From an uncultured Anaerolineaceae bacterium (GTDB lineage Bacteria; Chloroflexota; Anaerolineae; Anaerolineales; Anaerolineaceae): DNA of 9,541 nucleotides. The position numbers and the translations under genes were made by a program. The DNA is taken from contig CALCQT010000235.1 in the NCBI GenBank assembly GCA_937894825.1, forward strand, positions 1 through 9,541, given 5' to 3'. The notes under the pieces were generated by a model. The model was not told the DNA's origin. It made no database searches and worked only from the letters and a program-made list of their open reading frames with translations. Positions 1 through 6,204 of this stretch are shown here, one piece after another (position 1 is the first letter of the stretch; each line of letters opens with the position of its first letter).

Positions 1-290
1 CAGTAGAAAGTCCAATCAGTTTTGGGGGTTGCGGAACGAACGCGTTTTCGAATAAGAAATTTGCAGGAATCAATCACAAAATGAAAACCAGCCAGAACCA
101 AAAACTTCCACCCGATCGCGGTCGACCAGAAAAGAAGCGCTCCGGCGAGAAAAACAGCCGCGTAAATCAAACTGTGAATCACCACATAACCATATCGTTT
201 GTCCTTTTTTTCGGCCAATGGCGCGGTCTGACAATAAAAATCGCCCAAAATATGCAGCACCAAAAATATGCTGAACAGAATCCTAAACAT
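1..290 (-). CDS. DUF3307 family integral membrane protein (partial, C-terminus outside window)
   Basis: Translating the minus strand from an ATG at 290-288 gives 96 codons open to the window edge, so the C-terminal part is missing. The protein begins MFRILFSIFLVLHILGDFYCQT and continues with LAEKK, YGYVVIHSLIYAAVF and HFVIDSCKF. This pattern (an early H-x-x-GDF-x-x-Q, then HSLIY and H-x-x-ID) is what I recognise from DUF3307 proteins, a family of unknown function. At least three hydrophobic stretches are visible (about residues 3-16, 37-52 and 59-76), so it should sit in the membrane. A GGGGGTGA ribosome-binding site precedes the ATG by about 5 nt. The start overlaps the satD stop by 8 bp, so the two are probably translated together. 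SatD/DUF3307 adjacency is known in other bacteria. Function unknown; membrane placement and pairing are well supported. Confidence 0.85.
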   Translation of the reverse strand, partial: MFRILFSIFLVLHILGDFYCQTAPLAEKKDKRYGYVVIHSLIYAAVFLAGALLFWSTAIGWKFLVLAGFHFVIDSCKFLIRKRVRSATPKTDWTFY

Positions 291-966
291 CGGCGTCACC
301 CCCAAGTTCTGATAACACTTTGGAAATAAATTCTAAAGTTTGCCAATAGGTATAGAAATTTGCAGCGGACAGGGATTTCTGCACATTCTCCTGGCGAACG
401 TTTAATTTTTCCGCTGCTTTCTCCTGTGTTCCGCTTTGCAGATAAGCATTTATAATTTCAAGTTGCCGGGGAGTCCATCGCTCCTTAATAACCGTCAGCA
501 GCGAAAAAATGGTGTTCAAAACCTCCGAATGTTCCGGATGGTCCTGGATGCTGATTTGAACATTGGTTCTGGGCGCCATCTTTCTGCTTTCGGAAGCCTT
601 GATCTCGTTGATCATCGCCCGCGCATTATAGTAGGCTGGCCCATCCGCACCCAGCGGCATTTCAAAATGAATTGCCGTGGTGATTTTTCCGACGCCGATT
701 CCAAAACGCACTTTGACCGGGTGCATTTCCCGTTCAATTCTGTCAATGATGGACATTGTTTGCGAACCGGCTTTCAAAAGACCCTGAAATTCGTCGCCCA
801 GTGTAATCATAAATTTTGAAGCCAGATCGGTTTCATAGTTGGAACTCACGGCATCCAATACCTTTTCAAACCGCGCTTGAACTGCCTGCCGGTCTTTTAA
901 CCGGCGTGATCCAACGATGTCGCCAATAATTGCGATATAAGGGAAATAATCAAAGTGAAAAGTCAA
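283..966 (-). CDS. satD: SatD family protein: palm-like N-terminal domain plus C-terminal HTH
   Basis: A 227-residue protein starting at TTG (966-964), preceded by GGAGG with a 7-nt gap; no in-frame ATG lies upstream before a stop. Its N-terminus (YIAIIGDIVGSRR, residues 10-22) matches the SatD family, named from an acid-tolerance locus of streptococci but biochemically undefined. Motifs recall the nucleotidyl-cyclase/GGDEF palm fold: D16 after a hydrophobic strand, TLGDEFQG at 55-62 with D58 and E59, VRFGIGVG at 87-93, and ADGPAYYNAR at 107-116, like the ADxALYxAK of GGDEF domains. Residues about 163-205 (WTPRQLEII...TQEKAAEKLNV...VQKSL) look like a sigma-region-4 or LuxR-type helix-turn-helix. 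It overlaps the downstream DUF3307 gene by 8 bp, and four phased palindromes lie upstream. Family membership is firm; the palm-domain reading and DNA binding are inference. Confidence 0.85.
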   Translation of the reverse strand: MTFHFDYFPYIAIIGDIVGSRRLKDRQAVQARFEKVLDAVSSNYETDLASKFMITLGDEFQGLLKAGSQTMSIIDRIEREMHPVKVRFGIGVGKITTAIHFEMPLGADGPAYYNARAMINEIKASESRKMAPRTNVQISIQDHPEHSEVLNTIFSLLTVIKERWTPRQLEIINAYLQSGTQEKAAEKLNVRQENVQKSLSAANFYTYWQTLEFISKVLSELGGDADV

Positions 967-984
967 ATCAAGGCCTCCATAAGA

Positions 985-1012
985 ATTATAGTACGGCAGA
1001 AGCGTACCACAA
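985..1012 (-). promoter_or_regulatory. Candidate sigma70 promoter for satD
   Basis: Reading the minus strand, TTGTGG (1012-1007) is followed after 16 bp by a perfect TATAAT (990-985), which lies 19 bp before the TTG start of satD and just before its GGAGG. The -35 match is weak (TTG only), which fits a promoter that needs an activator. The palindrome array begins only 4 bp behind the -35 box. The spacer itself is a partial inverted repeat (GTACG...CGTAC). Confidence 0.5.
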
Positions 1013-1016
1013 CAGA

Positions 1017-1125
1017 ATATACCCTAAAAAGGTTATATTTTATGATTATACCCTTTAAAGGTTATATTTTATTGATATACCTTTTAGAGGGTATATTTAA
1101 GGATTATGCCCTCCAAAGGGTATAT
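1017..1125. repeat. Array of four 22-bp palindromes at an exact 29-bp period (likely operator array)
   Basis: Four imperfect palindromes occupy 1017-1038, 1046-1067, 1075-1096 and 1104-1125, each starting exactly 29 bp after the previous one. The consensus core is TACCCTTTAAAGGGTA, flanked by AT on both sides. The 7-bp linkers are all AT-rich and similar (TTTATGA, TTTATTG, TTAAGGA), so the array is also a tandem repeat with a 29-bp unit. Individual copies differ in the centre (AAAAA, TTTAAA, TTTTAGA, TCCAAA) while the outer half-sites ACC(C)/GG(G)T and TATA are kept, as expected for dimeric binding sites. The array lies immediately upstream of the candidate satD promoter, about 50 bp from the satD start, and about 260 bp from the divergent M16 gene. 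SatD itself, with its HTH, is the obvious candidate binder; that is inference. Confidence 0.85.
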
Positions 1126-1330
1126 TTTTGATCGAATGCGGGTGCCATAAGTAAATAAACCCGATCCGTAGATGTTATTTCGACTTTTGCCTCCTTAATC
1201 ATTAACGACCGATCCGCGAAACGGACCCCTATATATGAAATCTGAATGAAAAAAACAAAATAACAGATTTTCGAAATGAATAGAGTAAAATGCTTTGTAC
1301 GATATCGGTTTTCAGTTTTGATGCACCGAG
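1126..1330. other. AT-rich intergenic stretch, no gene recognised
   Basis: Together with the operator array, this lies in the 419-bp gap between the divergent satD and M16 genes. I see no coding region. There are two small inverted repeats: TCCG-CGAAA-CGGA at 1213-1225, and AAATCTG (1238-1244) with CAGATTT (1264-1270) around an A-rich loop. No convincing -35/-10 pair for the plus-strand operon could be found; TAAAAT at 1286-1291 is the best -10-like string, but it has no good -35 partner. Confidence 0.4.
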
Positions 1331-1354
1331 GACAACCTGCATATGCAGGTTGTC
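1331..1354. promoter_or_regulatory. Perfect 24-bp palindrome upstream of the M16 operon (candidate operator)
   Basis: The 12-bp half GACAACCTGCAT (1331-1342) is followed directly by its exact reverse complement (1343-1354), with CATATG at the centre. It ends 15 bp before the GGAGAG ribosome-binding site of the first M16 peptidase gene. Position and perfect two-fold symmetry suggest the binding site of a dimeric repressor, or an RNA hairpin in the leader. No T-tract follows on either strand, so it is unlikely to be an intrinsic terminator. The cognate factor is not recognisable. Confidence 0.6.
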
Positions 1355-1385
1355 ACAATCATTCGAAGTGGAGAGCAATACATCA

Positions 1386-2678
1386 ATGACAGAAAATATC
1401 CTCCGAACCACGCTTGACAATGGTTTGCAGATCATGTTAAAGGAAATCCACACCGCCCCAATTATCAGTCACTGGGTCTGGTACCGGGTTGGATCCCGCA
1501 ACGAACTCACCGGCCTGACCGGGATTTCCCATTGGGCAGAACATATGCAATTCAAAGGAACGCCGAAATATCCGGCCGGCGCGCTGGATAAAGCCATCTC
1601 CCGTGACGGCGGTACCTGGAACGCCTTCACGTATATTGACTGGACCGCATTTTATGCCACGATGCCGGCGGATAAAATCGGGCTGCCGATCGATTTAGAG
1701 GCCGACAGGATGCACAACAGTCTTTATCTGCCGGATGAAGTCGCTTCCGAACGCACGGTGATCATCTCCGAACGGGAAGGCTCAGAGAACGAGCCGCTCT
1801 TTCGGCTGGAAGAGGCCATTCGAGAGGCCGCATTCGAACGGCACCCCTACCGCAATGAAATCATCGGCAGTAAAGCGGACCTGCAAACGATGACCCGGGA
1901 CGATCTTTTCGCCCACTATCAGCAGCATTACGCGCCCAATAACGCCGTTCTGGCGATGGCCGGTGACTTTGAGGCCGAGCGCATGTTGGATCATCTGAAA
2001 GAAGTATATAAAGATATCCCCGCCCGGAAAATCGAGCGCCATCCGATCCTCCCCGAAGGGCCGATCACGGGTGAAAAACGGATTTCGCTGACGGGGCCAG
2101 GTGAGACAACCTACCTGAACATGGTATGGCGGGCGCCGGAAGGCAAGAACGCCGATGTTTTCTCATTGGCAATTCTGGACAGCATTCTGACCGGTCCCAG
2201 CAGCCTGAACATGTTCGGCGGCGGGGGTACGTCCAATCGCACCAGCCGTCTTTACCGCGCCCTGATCGATTCCCAGATCGCGATTGCCGTCAGCGGTGAC
2301 TATACCACCACAATTGACCCTTATCTCTATACAATTTCCGCTATCCTGCATCCGGAACACAATCCGGAGGAGGCCGTTCAGGTCGTTGACGCTGAACTGG
2401 AGCGCATCCGGCAAGGAAAAATCAGCGCGGCCGAACTGGCGAAAGCCGTCAAGCAGGCGCGAGCACTGTTTGCTTATGGCACCGAAAATATCACCAACCA
2501 GGCTTACTGGCTGGGTCATGCCGAAATGTTTGACACCTATGGCTGGTTTGAGAACTTCCTGCCTTCCCTGGAAAAGGTGACGGTAACGGATGTAATCCGG
2601 ATTGCCGAAGACTATCTCGCCGACGACCGGCGGGTCATCGGGGTTTATGCCCCCCAAACAGAAGGGAGCGCGCAATAG
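1386..2678 (+). CDS. M16 family zinc metallopeptidase, catalytic subunit
   Basis: A 430-residue M16B-type peptidase (insulinase/mitochondrial processing peptidase superfamily). The inverted zinc motif HxxEH is present as H49-W-A-E52-H53 in SHWAEHMQFKGT. A downstream acidic ligand candidate is E129 (VIISERE), about 75 residues later as in the family. GTWNAFTYIDWTAFYATMP (about 77-94) is the usual M16 strand after the zinc helix, and the C-terminal half has the second M16 fold. I chose the ATG at 1386, with GGAGAG 10 nt upstream; the frame is open to an ATG at 1290, but that would add 32 atypical residues and cover the palindrome. No signal peptide is evident, so it is probably cytoplasmic. It runs directly (TAG then ATG, no gap) into a second M16 gene lacking the zinc site, so the pair probably forms a heterodimer. 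The substrate is unknown. Confidence 0.93.
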   Translation: MTENILRTTLDNGLQIMLKEIHTAPIISHWVWYRVGSRNELTGLTGISHWAEHMQFKGTPKYPAGALDKAISRDGGTWNAFTYIDWTAFYATMPADKIGLPIDLEADRMHNSLYLPDEVASERTVIISEREGSENEPLFRLEEAIREAAFERHPYRNEIIGSKADLQTMTRDDLFAHYQQHYAPNNAVLAMAGDFEAERMLDHLKEVYKDIPARKIERHPILPEGPITGEKRISLTGPGETTYLNMVWRAPEGKNADVFSLAILDSILTGPSSLNMFGGGGTSNRTSRLYRALIDSQIAIAVSGDYTTTIDPYLYTISAILHPEHNPEEAVQVVDAELERIRQGKISAAELAKAVKQARALFAYGTENITNQAYWLGHAEMFDTYGWFENFLPSLEKVTVTDVIRIAEDYLADDRRVIGVYAPQTEGSAQ

Positions 2679-3968
2679 ATGAACAAGATTAATTCACTGC
2701 CCGGCTCGGATGACATCCTGCGGCAGGTGCTGCCGAACGGAATCACCGTTTTGGCCCGTCCCAATTTTGAAAGTCCCTCCATTGTGATCCGCGGCTACCT
2801 GCCTTGCGGCGCCATTCTGGACCCGGCAGACAAGTCCGGATTGGCCATCTTTCTGTCCGCGTGTCTGATGCGCGGTACTGCCCGAAAAGATTTTTATCAA
2901 ATATACGACCAGATTGAATCCGCCGGAGCGTCCCTGAGCTTTTCCGCCAGCACGCACAACATCCTTTTCAGCGGCCGTGCGCTGGCAGAAGATCTTCCCA
3001 TGCTGCTGGAGCTGATCGCGGAAGTGCTGCGCTTTCCGGAATTCCCGGAAAATCAGATTGAACAGGTGCGGGACCAACTCCTGGCCGGATTGGCCATCCG
3101 CAGCCAGAACACGCAGGAAATGGCCGAAATCACTTTCGACAAAGCCTTTTTCGGGGATCATCCCTACGCACGGGATGATGAGGGAACACCAGAGAGCATT
3201 CAATCCATCACCCGTCAGGACATGCAGGCCTTTCATCAAAAATACTTCGGTCCGGACGGCATGGTCATCTGCATCGTAGGCGGCATTGAGCCTGCCAAGG
3301 CGGTCGAAAACGTGCGGGCGGTTTTCGAGCCCTGGGCAAAAAACCCGCAAGCGCGCCCCAGCTTCGATAACCTGCCGCAAGTGACCAACCCGAAAACAAC
3401 GCAGCGGCTTCATGTTGAAATTCCGGAAAAAAGTCAGATGGATCTGATCGTCGGGTTCAGCGGCCCCAACCGGCTCTCCCCGCACTATCACGCCGCCATG
3501 TTGGGAAACTGTATTCTGGGACAATTCGGAATGATGGGACGGATCGGGAAAGTCGTGCGCGATGACAACGGATTGGCTTACTACGCCGGTTCAAGTCTGG
3601 CCGGGCTGCCGCTCAGCGGTTCCTGGGAAATCAGCGCCGGCGTGAATCCGGGTAACATTGAGGAGGCACTGCGTCTGATCCGTCTGGAATTAAAGCGTTT
3701 CACAGAGGAGCCTGTGCTGGCATCGGAATTGGATGACGTCCAGTCCTTTTTTATCGGGCGGCTGCCGCTGGATATGGAAAGTAACGGCGGCGTAGCCTAC
3801 TATCTGTTAAATATGGAACGTTACCAGCTTGGACTGGACTATTACCGGGAATATGCAGGCATCGTCCGTTCGGTAACGCGTGAGCAGATCCTGAACACGG
3901 CCAGAACTTTTATCGATCCAGACCGGCTGATTATCGTCACGGCAGGAACAAAACAGCCAGGCTCATGA
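2679..3968 (+). CDS. M16 family peptidase-like protein lacking the zinc motif (non-catalytic partner)
   Basis: A 429-residue M16 protein whose ATG abuts the stop codon of the catalytic subunit; AAGGGAG lies 10 nt upstream. Aligning by the shared (K/R)GT element, the HxxEH positions of the first protein correspond here to I57, S60 and A61 in LAIFLSACLMRGT, so zinc binding and catalysis should be lost. Fold elements remain: SGLAIFLSACLMRGT, FSASTHNILFSGRAL and HPYARDDEGTPESI, then a second M16 domain ending in YLLNMERYQLGLDYYREY and DPDRLIIVTAG. In known bacterial two-gene M16B systems one subunit carries zinc and the other shapes the substrate chamber, as in mitochondrial processing peptidase. 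That role is inferred here from adjacency and motif loss. Its stop overlaps the acpS start (ATGA). Confidence 0.9.
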   Translation: MNKINSLPGSDDILRQVLPNGITVLARPNFESPSIVIRGYLPCGAILDPADKSGLAIFLSACLMRGTARKDFYQIYDQIESAGASLSFSASTHNILFSGRALAEDLPMLLELIAEVLRFPEFPENQIEQVRDQLLAGLAIRSQNTQEMAEITFDKAFFGDHPYARDDEGTPESIQSITRQDMQAFHQKYFGPDGMVICIVGGIEPAKAVENVRAVFEPWAKNPQARPSFDNLPQVTNPKTTQRLHVEIPEKSQMDLIVGFSGPNRLSPHYHAAMLGNCILGQFGMMGRIGKVVRDDNGLAYYAGSSLAGLPLSGSWEISAGVNPGNIEEALRLIRLELKRFTEEPVLASELDDVQSFFIGRLPLDMESNGGVAYYLLNMERYQLGLDYYREYAGIVRSVTREQILNTARTFIDPDRLIIVTAGTKQPGS

Positions 3969-4354
3969 GCGCAATCGTACGGACCGGCATTGATCTGATT
4001 GAAATCCGGCGGATTGCAGGCCTGTCCCCCGAGATACGCAGCCGCTTTTTACGCCGGGTTTTCACCCCGCTGGAATTGGAAATATGCGCTGACAAGGACG
4101 AGCGGCTTTCGGGTCGCTTCGCCTGCAAAGAGGCGGTTTCCAAAGCGCTGGGCACCGGAATCGGTGAAATAAGCTGGCAGGAGATCGAAATCGGCAACGA
4201 TGAGCGGAACATGCCCGTGCTGCTATTACATGGAAACGCGGAAAAAACCGCCGCCGCGCTGGGAATTTCGCAGTGGTCGGTAAGCATCAGCCACACCCGA
4301 GACTATGCGACCGCCATCGCGGTCGGTACCGGGACGGGTCCGGCGCCGGAGTGA
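3965..4354 (+). CDS. acpS: Holo-[acyl-carrier-protein] synthase (4'-phosphopantetheinyl transferase)
   Basis: A 129-residue AcpS-type enzyme that moves 4'-phosphopantetheine from CoA onto a serine of apo-ACP, activating it for fatty acid synthesis in the cytoplasm. The two family signatures are present: GIDLIEI (8-14) with D10, and GRFACKEAVSKALGTGIG (50-67) with E56 and K60; D10 and E56 are the expected Mg2+ ligands. The C-terminal SISHTRDYATAIAV is the third conserved block. Length is close to the usual 115-130 residues; the tail GTGTGPAPE is not conserved sequence. Its ATG overlaps the stop of the preceding M16 gene in ATGA, and no strong ribosome-binding site is seen, so translation is probably coupled. 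The link with M16 peptidases looks like operon packing rather than shared function. Confidence 0.95.
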   Translation: MSAIVRTGIDLIEIRRIAGLSPEIRSRFLRRVFTPLELEICADKDERLSGRFACKEAVSKALGTGIGEISWQEIEIGNDERNMPVLLLHGNAEKTAAALGISQWSVSISHTRDYATAIAVGTGTGPAPE

Positions 4355-4412
4355 GCGAGCGCCGCCCGCCAGACCCTTTGGGCATTCAATTTCAGACGCA
4401 GAGGAGCAATAT

Positions 4413-5060
4413 TTGAAAATTCTGGCCGTTTCAGATGTGGAACTGGGCATGCTCTATAGTGCACAGGTGACGAAAAGATTCACAGATATTGACCTGCTCA
4501 TCAGCTGCGGAGACCTGCCGGCCGGTTATCTGGACTATATCTCCAGCACCCTGAACGTCCCGCTCTACTATGTCCTTGGAAATCATCAGAACAACCCTGT
4601 TTGGTGGTCCGACAGTCCACTCCCGCAGAATCCGGGCACCGGATCCGATCTCCACCGCACTTGCCGCGTCTTCAACAATACACTATTAATGGCCGGGGTG
4701 GAGGGTTCGCTCCGCTATAATAAAGGCAGGCAGCAATATACGCAGGAGCAGATGTGGCAGCATGTCTTTTCGCTCCTGCCGGGGCTTTTCTGGAACAAGA
4801 TCCGTTATGGACGTTTTCTGGATGTATTCGTGACGCACGCCGCACCATGGAAAATCCATGATCAGGATGACCTCCCCCATGTCGGAATCAAGGCATTCCG
4901 ATGGCTGAACAAAGTGTTCAAGCCGCAGCTGCATCTGCACGGACACATTCATATCTATCGGACCGATACGGTCAGAGAGACCATGTACTATCAGACAAAA
5001 ATTATTAATACCTATGGATATAAAGAAATTGAAATTCCGGCTGAAAAGCTTTCACGGTAA
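4413..5060 (+). CDS. Calcineurin-like metallophosphoesterase
   Basis: A 215-residue protein if translated from TTG at 4413, which follows GAGGAG by 6 nt and gives the canonical start MKILAVSDVELGM. The frame is open to an ATG at 4305, but that would add 36 Arg/Pro-rich residues overlapping acpS, so I reject it. Metal-site motifs occur in order: D8 and E10 in SDVE, D34 in CGDLP, N57-H58 in LGNHQ, H142 in VTHAAP, and H178 and H180 in HGHIH. The usual SDxH is SDxE here, a variant I associate with a group of Firmicutes-like phosphoesterases. No signal peptide or membrane segment is visible, so it should be cytoplasmic. The substrate cannot be told from sequence. It is 58 bp downstream of acpS and 10 bp upstream of the lipoprotein gene. 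Confidence 0.88.
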   Translation: MKILAVSDVELGMLYSAQVTKRFTDIDLLISCGDLPAGYLDYISSTLNVPLYYVLGNHQNNPVWWSDSPLPQNPGTGSDLHRTCRVFNNTLLMAGVEGSLRYNKGRQQYTQEQMWQHVFSLLPGLFWNKIRYGRFLDVFVTHAAPWKIHDQDDLPHVGIKAFRWLNKVFKPQLHLHGHIHIYRTDTVRETMYYQTKIINTYGYKEIEIPAEKLSR

Positions 5061-5070
5061 AGGGTCCGAA

Positions 5071-6144
5071 ATGACACAAACAAGTCGTGAAAAAGCAGGC
5101 AACGCCGGCCTGTCAGAATCTCGAAACGGGAAAACCCCGGACCGGGAAGCTCCGTTTTCCACGAAAAGGTTGCCTAAAATTCATTCGATCAGCATCTTTT
5201 CCATGCTCCTGCTGCTTTCCGTACTGACAGGCTGCAGCACGCTGATGGCGCAACTGCAACCAATTGATCCGCAAAGCGCCACCTTAACCGCGATGATCAC
5301 GCCGACAGTCGTCCAGCCGACGCTTGATCTCAAGGGAAACGCAGTGTTGGAAGATGATTCCTGTCTCGTGGCCTCCTCCGCCAGTATCTCCACTTTTGAC
5401 GACGCTGAGGATGGCGGAATCTTCACCTGGGCAAGCGCCGCGAATATTTTCGCTTATGTCGCTCCCGAAGGCCGTTATTGGGGCTGGTTTTCCGGTGATG
5501 CGGTTGTGTGGGACTTTTCCGAAAATGAGATGGAACCGGCCGAGATGGCGACCACCGGACTCAAGGTCTTCGGTGATTTCGCCTTCAGCCCGGACTCAAA
5601 AGAACTCGCTTTTGTCGCGTTCCGGCCATCGGATAATATCTATACCATCATGGTTGCGGATCTTGCTTCCGGATTGAAAACAACCGTCGATCTTTTTCCC
5701 GGAACCGCCGCCGAAACAGACGCCTACAGCAGTTCCAAATCCGTTATTGACTGGATTGATAACGAACGATTGAGAGTCTCCACCAGTTGCGGCGTTGATT
5801 GTGAAAAAATCCTGGTCGCGGACAGGATATCCAATTTGTTGACCGAGGAAGAAGAAGTTCGAAAAAAAGGGCATACGGGGCGCGAATTTCCGCAGCATGT
5901 GATCGAATATGATGATCGGGTATATCCGGCCATGAGCCAACCGAACTGGTCCCCTGACGAGAAGTATGTCTTTTATACCGATACACAAGACAAAGCATGG
6001 ATTCTGAACACGCAGGACAAGAGCCAATTCGAACTACCGCTCAGGGGAGGGGATATCCTCCAATCGCTCTGGTCCGCGGATGGTTCGTACCTGGCGTTAC
6101 GGAAAGAAGAGAGCATCGAGGTTTATAAGATCGATTGCAACTGA
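5071..6144 (+). CDS. Putative lipoprotein with WD40/TolB-like repeats
   Basis: A 357-residue protein from ATG 5071, with AAAGGG 6 nt upstream. The frame is open to 5014, but that start would overlap the phosphoesterase gene. Residues about 38-53 are hydrophobic (SISIFSMLLLLSVL) and end in the lipobox LTGC with C55 as the lipidation site. The charged stretch before it (about 36 residues) is unusually long for a signal peptide. The mature part contains PD40-like blocks typical of beta-propeller blades: FAFSPDSKELAFVAF (about 172-186), PNWSPDEKYVFYTD (about 290-303) and SLWSADGSYLALRKEE (about 332-347). A CGVDC pair lies near residue 230-235 and a terminal DCN closes the chain. It is expected on the outer face of the membrane. 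Its binding partner is unknown, and operon membership with the four upstream genes is inferred from spacing. Confidence 0.8.
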   Translation: MTQTSREKAGNAGLSESRNGKTPDREAPFSTKRLPKIHSISIFSMLLLLSVLTGCSTLMAQLQPIDPQSATLTAMITPTVVQPTLDLKGNAVLEDDSCLVASSASISTFDDAEDGGIFTWASAANIFAYVAPEGRYWGWFSGDAVVWDFSENEMEPAEMATTGLKVFGDFAFSPDSKELAFVAFRPSDNIYTIMVADLASGLKTTVDLFPGTAAETDAYSSSKSVIDWIDNERLRVSTSCGVDCEKILVADRISNLLTEEEEVRKKGHTGREFPQHVIEYDDRVYPAMSQPNWSPDEKYVFYTDTQDKAWILNTQDKSQFELPLRGGDILQSLWSADGSYLALRKEESIEVYKIDCN

Positions 6145-6169
6145 CCCAACAAGACGAATCAATATGGTA

Positions 6170-6204
6170 TTCCCGCGCTATTTTGCGGAAATTACAGGTA
6201 ATTT
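6170..6204. terminator. Two small hairpins in the convergent gap (weak bidirectional terminator candidate)
   Basis: Between the lipoprotein stop and the hepT stop lie TTCCCGC (6170-6176) pairing with GCGGAA (6185-6190) with one bulged C, and then AAATTAC-AG-GTAATTT (6189-6204). The two stems share two bases, so they would compete. Neither is followed by a long T-run on either strand. Location between converging genes is the main reason to suspect termination. Confidence 0.3.

Noticed and set aside
81..329. 82-codon plus-strand open frame
   Set aside because: It lies opposite the DUF3307 gene, which has family motifs, hydrophobic segments and a good ribosome-binding site; the plus-strand product is low-complexity polar sequence.
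1017..1125. CRISPR array
   Set aside because: The repeated unit has conserved 7-bp linkers, not unique 30-40-bp spacers, and no cas gene is near; the copies are themselves palindromic operator-like sites.
1189..1196. AAGGAGGC on the minus strand as a ribosome-binding site of a small gene
   Set aside because: No ATG, GTG or TTG follows within 5-12 nt and no coding frame is apparent.
1290..1385. N-terminal extension of the first M16 peptidase from ATG 1290
   Set aside because: It would add 32 non-family residues and translate through the 24-bp palindrome; ATG 1386 has GGAGAG at suitable distance.
2694..3524. 276-codon minus-strand open frame
   Set aside because: It is antisense to the second M16 gene, which has clear family similarity; the product shows no domain.
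4305..4412. Phosphoesterase start at ATG 4305
   Set aside because: The 36 extra residues are Arg/Pro-rich, overlap acpS and precede the natural MKILAVSD start with GAGGAG 6 nt upstream.
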